Shown here: in pieces, positions 1-5,915 of the stretch
Layout: each line of letters starts with the position of its first letter
Numbering within the stretch: position 1 is the stretch's first letter
Assembly: GCA_945492935.1 (NCBI GenBank)
Contig: CALYVE010000085.1
Span: 1 to 7,121, forward strand
Direction: 5' to 3'
Length of the DNA: 7,121 bases
From: an uncultured Lachnospiraceae bacterium
GTDB taxonomy: Bacteria > Bacillota > Clostridia > Lachnospirales > Lachnospiraceae
Notes under the pieces: generated by a model
Told to the model about the DNA's origin: nothing
The model's input: only the letters and a program-made list of their open reading frames with translations
Database searches by the model: none
Made by a program: the position numbers and the translations under genes

Positions 1-1227
1 TTATATTTTGTAGCAGGGGATGTCACGATTAATTACAAACCATGGGTTGTAATTACATTTCTAAGTACCGGATATGTGGGATTATTTCTTATTATTCGCT
101 ATGGAATTTGCTGCATGATTCATTTTCAAAAAAAGAGAAAATCATATTATAATAATATGCTTTCCGTTACCGGAATGGATTATAAATTCAGTCAGAATAC
201 AAAAATTATTATGATCTTATCGCTGCTTGCGTCTATGATTGTTCTTCTGGTCGGTTCGCCAATTGCACTTTTGAAAATATCGACGGATATTGCAGAGGAT
301 TCATCCGAGGACATTGAATATCTTGTTCAGGCGGATGCAGATAGCGAAGCATTTACATCTATAGTTGACAAGGAAAATATACTTTCCGATGAAGTTATGG
401 ACATTTCATATGTTACAAACGCGGAGGGAAAGATTGCTCCTGTTGTGAAAGCATCGGATTATAATCAGAAGTATGGAACAGATTTTGCACCGGAGAACGG
501 ATGTGTACAGATTATTACAATTTCATGGGTTCCGGGTAATAATGGTTACGCTGTGGGAAAAAACATAGAGTTTTTTTCGGGAGAAAAGTCTTTTACTTTT
601 ACAGTTGACGCATTTGTGAAGGGAGATTTTGAATGTGTGAATGTTTTTAATGCTTGTATTGTTTGTGTGATTTCGGATGAGGATTATACATCAATGAGTG
701 ATGAATTTATACATGGCAGGCTTCACAAAATCGATATCGGAAATAACTGGAAGGATTCAGAAGATACGTTTAATGAGCTGAAGGCAGCAATCGGAGAGGA
801 CGGTGTTGTAAATGCAAGGATTTCGCAGTATAAAACGTTGATCCATGGGTATTCTATGTTCCTGTTTACAAGCTGTTCTATGTGTTTGATGTTCTTCGTG
901 TCAACCGGCTTTGTTCTTTATTTCAAGCAATACAATGATATTGAGGATGATAAAAAACAATATGTTCAGTTGTTCAAAATGGGCATTAGCGACAAAATGA
1001 TTCAATCGAGTATCAAAAAGAAAATGGCCGTTGTTTACTTCACGCCTCTGTTCGGAAGTGTAATGGGACTTGCGATTATGTACTATCTTTCAAGCCTCTT
1101 TGGCGGAGGAAATATCGTTACAGGATTCATGAGCAAGGGAATTATCGGCCTTATCCTTTACGCCGGCTCACAAATTCTATTCTACATAATCTTAAAAACA
1201 AAATATATCCGCGATGTCGTTCATTGA
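1..1227 (+). CDS. FtsX/BceB-type ABC transporter permease, C-terminal part (5' end outside window)
   Basis: The frame is open from base 1, so this is the last 408 codons of a longer gene; the GTG at 76 is only an internal codon. Seen from base 1: a membrane segment at about codons 15-40, another at about 67-92, a roughly 190-residue polar domain (about codons 92-281), then three membrane segments at about 283-308, 343-366 and 380-399. One segment, a large external domain and three closing helices match the second half of FtsX-family permeases of the BceB/YxdM peptide-sensing or detoxification type. In that family the large loop senses or binds antimicrobial peptides and a separate ATPase and two-component system usually sit nearby; those would lie upstream. 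The cytoplasmic stretch after the first of the closing helices (YNDIEDDKKQYVQLFKMGIS) is typical of this family. The substrate cannot be told. The TGA stop lies inside the first copy of a 16-bp repeat, so the last residues may have been altered by that element. Confidence 0.82.
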   Translation, partial: LYFVAGDVTINYKPWVVITFLSTGYVGLFLIIRYGICCMIHFQKKRKSYYNNMLSVTGMDYKFSQNTKIIMILSLLASMIVLLVGSPIALLKISTDIAEDSSEDIEYLVQADADSEAFTSIVDKENILSDEVMDISYVTNAEGKIAPVVKASDYNQKYGTDFAPENGCVQIITISWVPGNNGYAVGKNIEFFSGEKSFTFTVDAFVKGDFECVNVFNACIVCVISDEDYTSMSDEFIHGRLHKIDIGNNWKDSEDTFNELKAAIGEDGVVNARISQYKTLIHGYSMFLFTSCSMCLMFFVSTGFVLYFKQYNDIEDDKKQYVQLFKMGISDKMIQSSIKKKMAVVYFTPLFGSVMGLAIMYYLSSLFGGGNIVTGFMSKGIIGLILYAGSQILFYIILKTKYIRDVVH

Positions 1228-1249
1228 GGGACGCGTTCATTGAGGGACA
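1218..1249. repeat. Tandem duplication of a 16-bp unit at the permease stop codon
   Basis: CGTTCATTGAGGGACG (1218-1233) is followed directly by CGTTCATTGAGGGACA (1234-1249), differing only in the last base. The permease TGA (1225-1227) is in the first copy. The second copy runs into the left terminal repeat of the element at 1239-1408, so the first copy looks like a duplicated end of that element, perhaps from slippage or insertion. Confidence 0.8.
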
Positions 1250-1408
1250 TAGCTTTTGTCACGAAAAGACAAAAGCTATGTCCTTTTTTACTGCGGCCTT
1301 GTGGCGCGGGGCCCTGCCGGCAGTGCAATCAAAGAATTGCTGATGAGCAATTCTTTCTGATTTTGTGCGTGTTTCCGTGGGAATGTGACAAATGCTACGT
1401 CCCTCAAT
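1239..1408. repeat. Palindromic MITE-like or REP-like intergenic element, about 170 bp
   Basis: The ends form a terminal inverted repeat: 1239-1262 pairs with 1385-1408 at 22 of 24 positions, the outer part reading TTGAGGGAC on the left and GTCCCTCAA on the right. Inside are a 16-bp perfect hairpin (1245-1260 with 1268-1283), an ACTGC/GCAGT stem (1290-1294 with 1320-1324), the palindrome CTGCCGGCAG (1314-1323), and a perfect 10-bp hairpin (1331-1340 with 1347-1356, loop TGATGA). Bases 1291-1324 are 27/34 G+C, unlike the AT-rich surroundings. An open frame crosses the element (1240-1428), but its protein is compositionally odd and lacks a start signal, so I treat the element as non-coding. A non-autonomous mobile repeat or structured RNA-level element is the best reading. 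No target-site duplication beyond the 16-bp tandem copy is evident. Confidence 0.7.
1243..1289 (+). terminator. Rho-independent terminator after the permease gene, within the repeat element
   Basis: A perfect 16-bp stem (GGACATAGCTTTTGTC at 1245-1260 with its complement at 1268-1283) encloses a 7-base loop (ACGAAAA) and is followed at once by six Ts (1284-1289). It lies 18 bases after the permease stop. The stem can extend by a G-U and an A-U pair into the T run. The stem is only moderately GC-rich but long and perfect. Confidence 0.72.
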
Positions 1409-1463
1409 TTTACAATTTTTTTACGTAAATGGAGTGTTGGGTTTTACATTGTGTTGTTAGATT
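1408..1463 (+). promoter_or_regulatory. Predicted Pho box and promoter of the 77-aa membrane protein gene
   Basis: Half-sites are TTTACA (1409-1414), TTTACG (1420-1425) and TTTACA (1443-1448), then a -10-like TAGATT (1458-1463). The start-to-start steps of 11, 23 and 15 bases are the same as before pstS and the Na/Pi gene. No good -35 hexamer lies 17 bases before the -10, as expected for an activator-dependent promoter. A PhoP/PhoB-family response regulator binding TTTACA-like direct repeats is inferred. The first half-site begins at the last base of the repeat element. Confidence 0.6.
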
Positions 1464-1472
1464 GTGCCATAT

Positions 1473-1481
1473 GGAGGTGAG
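1473..1481 (+). promoter_or_regulatory. Ribosome binding site fixing the start of the 77-aa gene
   Basis: GGAGGTGAG is a near-complete anti-SD match, with 8 bases between its GGAGG core and the ATG at 1486. The longer frame from ATG 1429 has no comparable site and would start upstream of the predicted -10, inside the Pho box. Confidence 0.75.
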
Positions 1482-1485
1482 ACCA

Positions 1486-1719
1486 ATGAGATATATTTGG
1501 AATTATGTCAATGAGTTACATGTGAAAAGAATATTGAAAAATTGCATATATGTTATATGCCTTACTGTATTATCTGCGATAATCGGAGCAGTTGCGTGGT
1601 TGATTGCTCGAAATCTGGGATTTTCAGGAATAGATTGGCTGCTTTGCTTTGTGGGGTATCCTGCCACAATTGGATACTTCGGTGGAATCCTTTATTTGTA
1701 CAATCATGAGTTTGTATAG
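1486..1719 (+). CDS. Small two-helix membrane protein of unknown function (77 aa)
   Basis: I do not recognise this protein. It has a short polar, net basic N-terminus (about residues 1-17, including HVKR), a hydrophobic segment at about 18-41, a short loop with GFSGID, and a second hydrophobic segment at about 50-73 (with GYPATIGYFGG), ending in a short tail. Small-residue-rich helices suggest helix packing or association with a larger membrane complex. The start at ATG 1486 is chosen for its strong GGAGGTGAG site; an upstream ATG at 1429 would add 19 unlikely residues. It lies two bases before the first predicted pstS Pho half-site, with no terminator between, so transcripts could run on into pstS. 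Its own promoter appears to be a Pho box of the same geometry, suggesting expression under phosphate starvation. A role near the Pst transporter or the Pho sensor is only an inference. Confidence 0.65.
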   Translation: MRYIWNYVNELHVKRILKNCIYVICLTVLSAIIGAVAWLIARNLGFSGIDWLLCFVGYPATIGYFGGILYLYNHEFV

Positions 1720-1720
1720 T

Positions 1721-1776
1721 TTTTACCTAAGGTTTACATATGCGTGATGATATATTTTACATTTTATGAATATGAT
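1721..1776 (+). promoter_or_regulatory. Predicted Pho box and promoter of the pst operon
   Basis: Half-sites are TTTACC (1722-1727), TTTACA (1733-1738) and TTTACA (1756-1761), with -10-like TATGAT at 1771-1776. The -10 would place transcription start near 1783 and the half-sites at about -61 to -22, the region occupied by PhoP on Bacillus Pho promoters. The -35 position (about 1748-1753, TGATAT) is poor, which fits activation by a phosphate-response regulator. The leader (about 1783-1832) is purine-rich and ends in an AAGAAGAGG ribosome site 8 bases before the pstS ATG. Confidence 0.72.
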
Positions 1777-1832
1777 AAGCATGTTTTACAAACAAGGCGC
1801 CAAAAAAGAATAAGAAAGAAGAGGTTTTTATT

Positions 1833-2678
1833 ATGAAGAAGAAATTGTTTAAGAAGAAAATGGTTGCAGCGTTAACAGCTGTTTGTCTGATGTCAGTTGC
1901 ATTGACAGGTTGCGGATCTAAGAAAAAGGACAGCAAAAGCTTAAATGGTACATTGAAGGTTGCCGGATCAACTTCAATGGAAAAACTATGTGAGGCAATG
2001 TCCGAAAGCTTTATGGAGGCTAATCCGGGCGTGACTGTCACTGTAGAATATACCGGTTCAGGAGCAGGAATTGAGGCATTGTCTTCAGGTTCCATCGATA
2101 TTGGAAATGCGTCGAGGGGGTTAAAGGATGATGAGAAGGCAAATGGATGTGTAGAAAATATAGTTGCGATTGATGGAATTGCAGTAATTACAGATAAGGA
2201 TAACCGTGTAACAGATGTTACGTCCAAAGATCTTGCAAAAATCTATACCGGAGAAATAACGAATTGGAGCGAAATAGGTGGCGATAACCAGCCTATCGTG
2301 GTAATTGGAAGAGAAGCAGGTTCCGGTACAAGAGATGCGTTTGAGGAACTTTTGGAAGTAAAGGATAGTTGTAACTATGCACAGGAGCTTGACTCCACAG
2401 GAGCTGTACTTGCAAAAGTTGCAGCAACTCCCGGTGCTATTGGTTATGTATCTCTTGATGTAGTAGATGATACGGTTATTGGAATGAAGATTGATGGAGT
2501 AGAGCCAACAGAAGAACAGATTCTTGCCGGAAAATACCTGCTTCAGAGACCGTTTGTAATGGCTACAAAGGGACAAATCAGCGAGCAAAATGAAGTGGTA
2601 CAGGCATGGTTTGATTATATAAATTCTGACGAAGGTAAGGCAGTAATTAAAAAGGTTGGACTTATTATTCCACAGTAA
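1833..2678 (+). CDS. pstS: PstS, phosphate ABC transporter substrate-binding lipoprotein
   Basis: PstS captures inorganic phosphate outside the cell and delivers it to the PstCA channel. The 281-residue protein begins with a basic N-region (MKKKLFKKK), a hydrophobic core and the lipobox LTGC (24-27), so Cys27 would be lipidated and anchor it to the outer face of the membrane. A type 2 periplasmic-binding domain follows. Phosphate-contacting motifs are visible: GSTS (45-48), GSGAG (75-79), the aspartate and arginine in SIDIGNASR (87-95), and REAGSGTR (160-167), which matches the conserved R-x3-SGT loop of PstS. Length is normal for Gram-positive PstS. It is the first gene of the pst operon, only 9 bases before pstC, with the pstC ribosome site overlapping its stop codon. 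A predicted Pho box lies upstream. The identification is secure from motifs plus gene order. Confidence 0.96.
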   Translation: MKKKLFKKKMVAALTAVCLMSVALTGCGSKKKDSKSLNGTLKVAGSTSMEKLCEAMSESFMEANPGVTVTVEYTGSGAGIEALSSGSIDIGNASRGLKDDEKANGCVENIVAIDGIAVITDKDNRVTDVTSKDLAKIYTGEITNWSEIGGDNQPIVVIGREAGSGTRDAFEELLEVKDSCNYAQELDSTGAVLAKVAATPGAIGYVSLDVVDDTVIGMKIDGVEPTEEQILAGKYLLQRPFVMATKGQISEQNEVVQAWFDYINSDEGKAVIKKVGLIIPQ

Positions 2679-2687
2679 GGGGAACAT

Positions 2688-3593
2688 ATGAAGAAAAAAG
2701 CATTTATAGAAAAAACTGCAAAAACAATTTTTTTAATCTGTGCGGCGGTAGCTATATTTGCGGTATGTGCGATTACACTTTATATGGTTATAAAAGGTGC
2801 CCCCGCTTTAAAAGAAGTCGGGGGCATCGACTTATTATTTGGTAAAACGTGGAAACCTACCGCAAGCAATCCGTCATACGGAATATGGTATATTATACTA
2901 TCCTCAATTGTAGGCACATTTGCAGCGATTCTGATCGGTGTGCCAATCGGATTAATGACTGCTGTTTTTATATCGGAGATGGCAGGAAAAAAAATCGGAA
3001 ATATCGTTCGAAGTGCAGTGGAATTATTGGCTGCTATTCCGTCCGTTATTTATGGACTAATCGGTATGATGGTATTAAATCCACTGATGTTTAAGATTGA
3101 AAAAATAATTTATGCAGGAGATAGTACGCATCAATATACGGGCGGATCCAATATGCTTTCCGCAATTATTGTACTTGCCATTATGATTTTGCCAACCGTA
3201 ATCAGTGTTAGTACATCCTCCCTTAAGGCAGTTTCAGATAATATAAGAGCTGCATCGTTAGCACTAGGCGCAACAAAGGAACAGACGATTTTTAAGACGG
3301 TTATTCCGGCGGCAAAATCAGGAATTTTAACAGGTGTTGTATTAGGCATAGGAAGAGCACTTGGCGAGGCTATGGCGATTAATATGGTTGCCGGAGGCGC
3401 AGTAAATATCCCGTTACCATTTAATTCGGTAAGAACATTAACAACACAGATTGTAAGTGAAATGGGATATGCCAGCGGCTTGCATAGAAAAGTTCTGTTC
3501 ACAGTAGGTCTTGTGTTATATGTATTCATTATGGTTGTAAATTTCGTATTGTTAAAGGCAAGGAAGGTAGGTGCAAAGGATGGAAATTCATAA
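2688..3593 (+). CDS. pstC: PstC, phosphate ABC transporter permease
   Basis: PstC is one of the two membrane subunits forming the phosphate channel with PstA. It has 301 residues, typical for the family. Predicted membrane segments lie at about 13-36, 66-94, 111-133, 157-175, 211-232 and 268-290, giving the six-helix MetI-like permease fold. The cytoplasmic EAA loop, which docks on PstB, is at about 188-207 (AASLALGATKEQTIFKTVIP), followed by the family-typical GIGRALGEAMA. PstC is told from PstA by its position after pstS and by the loop between helices 3 and 4 (about 135-156). Its ribosome site AAGGGGAA (2677-2684) overlaps the pstS stop codon. Its 3' end overlaps pstA by 14 bases. An unusual GC-rich hairpin lies in the coding sequence for residues 37-47. 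Confidence 0.95.
   Translation: MKKKAFIEKTAKTIFLICAAVAIFAVCAITLYMVIKGAPALKEVGGIDLLFGKTWKPTASNPSYGIWYIILSSIVGTFAAILIGVPIGLMTAVFISEMAGKKIGNIVRSAVELLAAIPSVIYGLIGMMVLNPLMFKIEKIIYAGDSTHQYTGGSNMLSAIIVLAIMILPTVISVSTSSLKAVSDNIRAASLALGATKEQTIFKTVIPAAKSGILTGVVLGIGRALGEAMAINMVAGGAVNIPLPFNSVRTLTTQIVSEMGYASGLHRKVLFTVGLVLYVFIMVVNFVLLKARKVGAKDGNS
2798..2826 (+). other. GC-rich hairpin inside the 5' part of pstC
   Basis: TGCCCCCG (2798-2805) and CGGGGGCA (2819-2826) form a perfect 8-bp stem with seven G-C pairs around a 13-base loop. It lies about 120 bases after the end of pstS, in otherwise AT-rich coding DNA. No T-run follows, so it is not an intrinsic terminator. A 3' barrier protecting the pstS part of the transcript is a possible role; it may also be a coding coincidence (residues GAP and VGGI). 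Confidence 0.5.
3569..3573 (+). promoter_or_regulatory. Ribosome binding site for pstA, supporting the ATG at 3580
   Basis: AGGTG lies 6 bases before ATG 3580, within the end of pstC. The alternative in-frame GTG at 3571 falls inside this motif and would rely on AGGAAGG at 3561-3567, only 3 bases away, so ATG 3580 is preferred. Confidence 0.55.
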
Positions 3594-4443
3594 CAGAAAA
3601 ATAAAAGATGGCTTCGTTCGTTTTCTAATCTATTTGTGCGCCGGGTTTTCGGTTTTGTTACTTGTAGGAATTATATCTTATGTGCTTTGCAAGGGTATAT
3701 CTGCAGTTAACTGGTCTTTCCTTACATCTGTTACAAGTGTATTGAGGGGAACGGTCGGAATCGCAGGAAATATAGTGAATACGTTATTTATTATTGTTAT
3801 TACAATGGTGATTGCGACGCCTATCGGTGTCGGGAGTGCAATATACCTAAATGAATATGCAAAGCCGGGGAAAATTGTAACCTTTATTGAATACGCAACA
3901 GAAACGTTATCCGGTATACCATCCATTATCTTCGGTTTGTTTGGAATGACATTTTTTGGCGAAAAACTTGGACTTGGTTATTCGTTGCTTACCGGTTCCC
4001 TGACATTGATTATTATGGTGCTTCCGCTAATTACAAGAAATACGCAGGAAACGTTAAAAACAGTTCCCGATACATATCGAAATGGTGCTTATGGACTTGG
4101 CAGCGGAAAATGGCACATGATACGCACGATTCTTCTTCCGAGTGCATTACCCGGCATTATTACCGGAGTCATCCTTGCAATCGGAAGAATTGTTGGAGAA
4201 TCTGCGGCACTTTTGTTTACTGCAGGAAGCGCAAAGCTGTTGCCGAAAGGAATCGAAGGATTTTTAGAAAAACCATTTCAATCCGGAGGAACACTAACGA
4301 TTCAGATGTATTTGTCAGCTACAAGTGAAGGAGATTTTAAAAGCGCATTTGGTATAGCTGTCGTGCTTCTTGTAATTGTGCTTGGAATAAATCTTGCCAC
4401 AAAGGCACTAACAAAACATTTTGATGTGACACGAAAGGAATAA
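3580..4443 (+). CDS. pstA: PstA, phosphate ABC transporter permease
   Basis: PstA is the second channel subunit of the high-affinity phosphate importer. From ATG 3580 it has 287 residues; the in-frame GTG at 3571 would add three. Membrane segments are predicted at about 13-36, 64-90, 108-127, 135-152, 193-214 and 257-276. The EAA coupling loop is at about 169-188 (GAYGLGSGKWHMIRTILLPS), followed by GIITGVILAIGRIVGESAAL, a very characteristic PstA stretch. The conserved segment ETLSGIPSIIFGLFG (108-122) also marks this family. The gene overlaps pstC by 14 bases, implying translational coupling and equal amounts of the two permease subunits, and is followed after 4 bases by pstB. Nothing is missing compared with functional homologues. 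Confidence 0.95.
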   Translation: MEIHNRKIKDGFVRFLIYLCAGFSVLLLVGIISYVLCKGISAVNWSFLTSVTSVLRGTVGIAGNIVNTLFIIVITMVIATPIGVGSAIYLNEYAKPGKIVTFIEYATETLSGIPSIIFGLFGMTFFGEKLGLGYSLLTGSLTLIIMVLPLITRNTQETLKTVPDTYRNGAYGLGSGKWHMIRTILLPSALPGIITGVILAIGRIVGESAALLFTAGSAKLLPKGIEGFLEKPFQSGGTLTIQMYLSATSEGDFKSAFGIAVVLLVIVLGINLATKALTKHFDVTRKE

Positions 4444-4447
4444 AACT

Positions 4448-5206
4448 ATGGAAAATACAAAGATTGCAGTGCATAAGCTTAACCTGTTTTATGGTGACAA
4501 TCATGCGCTGAAAAATGTGAGTATGGATATAAAAGAAAATGCAATCACTGCATTTATCGGGCCATCAGGCTGCGGAAAGTCAACCTTTCTAAAGACTCTA
4601 AATCGGATGAATGATTTGGTTGACGGTGTAAGCATTTCCGGAACAATCGAAATAGACGGCGAGGATATTTATGCAAAAGAAATTGATACGACGATGCTTC
4701 GAAAGAAAGTGGGAATGGTGTTTCAACAGCCGAATCCTTTTCCGATGAGCATATATGATAATGTGGCATATGGACCAAGAGTTCACGGGATTAAGGATAA
4801 AAAGAGACTGGATAAGATTGTTGAGGATAGTCTTAGAGGAGCGGCCATTTGGGATGAGGTAAAGGATCGGTTGAAAAAGTCAGCGCTGTCGCTATCCGGC
4901 GGACAACAACAGAGAGTATGCATTGCCAGAGCCCTTGCTGTAGAACCGGAAATATTATTAATGGATGAACCGACATCTGCCCTTGATCCGATTTCAACAA
5001 CAAAAATTGAAGATTTAATGGAAGAACTTAAGAAAAAATATACAGTTGTAGTTGTGACACATAATATGCAGCAGGCGGTTCGAGTTTCGGATTACACAGC
5101 TTTTTTCCTCGTTGGAGAAATGGTTGAGTTTGGGGAAACAAAGAAGGTGTTCTCTTATCCAAAAGATAAAAGAACTGAGGATTACATTACAGGCAGGTTT
5201 GGTTGA
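4448..5206 (+). CDS. pstB: PstB, phosphate ABC transporter ATP-binding protein
   Basis: PstB is the cytoplasmic ATPase that powers phosphate import through PstCA. All ABC motifs are intact in 252 residues: Walker A GPSGCGKST (38-46), Q-loop in VFQQPNPFPMSI (91-102), signature LSGGQQQR (149-156), Walker B LLMDEP (170-175), D-loop SALD (177-180) and switch His205 in VVVTHN. FQQPNPFPMSIYDNVAYGPR is a hallmark that separates PstB from other ABC ATPases. The C-terminal EDYITGRFG is also standard for PstB. The ATG is 4 bases after the pstA stop and preceded by AAAGGAA at 4434-4440. The following gap to phoU is 55 bases, the widest inside the operon, without a clear terminator or promoter. Confidence 0.97.
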   Translation: MENTKIAVHKLNLFYGDNHALKNVSMDIKENAITAFIGPSGCGKSTFLKTLNRMNDLVDGVSISGTIEIDGEDIYAKEIDTTMLRKKVGMVFQQPNPFPMSIYDNVAYGPRVHGIKDKKRLDKIVEDSLRGAAIWDEVKDRLKKSALSLSGGQQQRVCIARALAVEPEILLMDEPTSALDPISTTKIEDLMEELKKKYTVVVVTHNMQQAVRVSDYTAFFLVGEMVEFGETKKVFSYPKDKRTEDYITGRFG

Positions 5207-5261
5207 GAAATGAGACTTCAAAAGATTTGTTTGAAAATGAATATGAGAAAGGAATAATCGT

Positions 5262-5915
5262 ATGCGAAATAAATTCGATGAACAGTTACATGAACTTAAT
5301 AAAGAAATGATTCAGATGGGAAATAAAATTATTCTTTCCATCAAAATGGCAATAGAAGCACTTATTTCCCGTGACGAAAAAAAGGCAAAATCGATTATGG
5401 ATGGGGATTCGGAAATTGATCATCTCCAAAAAAAAATCGAAGCAATCTGTTTCAATCTTTTGATTCAGCAGCAGCCTGTTGCAAAAGATTTGCGTACGGT
5501 TACTGCGGCAATGAAAATGGTTACAGATATGGAGAGAATTGGAGATCATGCGGCCGATATTTCGGAAATGACCATTTTGATGGGGAAGGAAAGCCAGATT
5601 GACCGGTTTGAGCATATCTCAAAAATGGCCGGTGAGACCATGATTATGCTGAACCATAGTATTGAAGCATATGTGCAAAAGGATGTAACAATGGCAAGAG
5701 AAGTAATTGCACATGATGATATCGTAGATGCGTTGTTCGATGAAGTAAAAAAAGATGTTATCACACTTATTCTTCATAATCCGAACGAAGGGGAAGACGC
5801 TACGGATTTATTAATGATCGCGAAGTATTTTGAACGTATTGGTGATCATGCTACAAACATATCAGAATGGGTAATTTATTCGCTAAAAACATCGGAGGAC
5901 TATAATGAAATATAA
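5262..5915 (+). CDS. phoU: PhoU, phosphate signalling regulator
   Basis: PhoU is a peripheral cytoplasmic protein that links the Pst transporter to the Pho sensor kinase and restrains phosphate uptake and Pho gene expression when phosphate is ample. The 217-residue protein shows the expected internal duplication: two helical-bundle repeats, each with the metal-binding helix ERIGDHA (91-97 followed by ADISE; 191-197 followed by TNISEW). The N-terminal FDEQLHELNKEM is typical of the family. Length is normal. Its ribosome site is AAAGGA (5248-5253), 8 bases before the ATG. It is the fifth gene of the pst operon, and its final 11 bases overlap the start of the HD-domain gene, whose ribosome site lies within phoU. 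The phoB/phoP-type regulator and kinase genes are not in this window. Confidence 0.95.
   Translation: MRNKFDEQLHELNKEMIQMGNKIILSIKMAIEALISRDEKKAKSIMDGDSEIDHLQKKIEAICFNLLIQQQPVAKDLRTVTAAMKMVTDMERIGDHAADISEMTILMGKESQIDRFEHISKMAGETMIMLNHSIEAYVQKDVTMAREVIAHDDIVDALFDEVKKDVITLILHNPNEGEDATDLLMIAKYFERIGDHATNISEWVIYSLKTSEDYNEI
5894..5898 (+). promoter_or_regulatory. Strong internal ribosome binding site for the HD-domain gene
   Basis: GGAGG lies 6 bases before ATG 5905 and within the last codons of phoU. It sets the start of the HD gene and implies reinitiation or coupling by ribosomes finishing phoU. Confidence 0.75.

Noticed and set aside
1239..1408. CRISPR array or riboswitch
   Set aside because: There are no regularly spaced direct repeats with unique spacers, and no aptamer pattern I recognise. 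The structure is inverted-repeat based.
1240..1428. 62-residue open frame across the repeat element
   Set aside because: It lies wholly in palindromic repeat DNA, has no ribosome site, and its protein composition follows the GC-rich core. It also runs into the predicted Pho box.
1429..1485. Upstream extension of the small membrane protein to ATG 1429
   Set aside because: It would start inside the Pho box and before the predicted -10, and the strong GGAGGTGAG site points to ATG 1486.
1757..2227. 156-residue antisense frame opposite the start of pstS
   Set aside because: It mirrors the codon pattern of pstS on the other strand and would cross the pst promoter; no ribosome site or domain supports it.
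2121..2687. 188-residue antisense frame opposite pstS
   Set aside because: It is rich in Cys, Tyr, Asn and Ser with no recognisable domain, typical of a shadow frame of an AT-rich gene.
3131..3529. Antisense frame opposite pstC
   Set aside because: A shadow of a long conserved gene with no start signal; the same applies to the shorter antisense frames opposite pstA, pstB, phoU and the HD gene.
5207..5261. Separate promoter or small gene between pstB and phoU
   Set aside because: The 55-base gap has no convincing -35/-10 pair, no half-sites of the Pho type and no meaningful reading frame.
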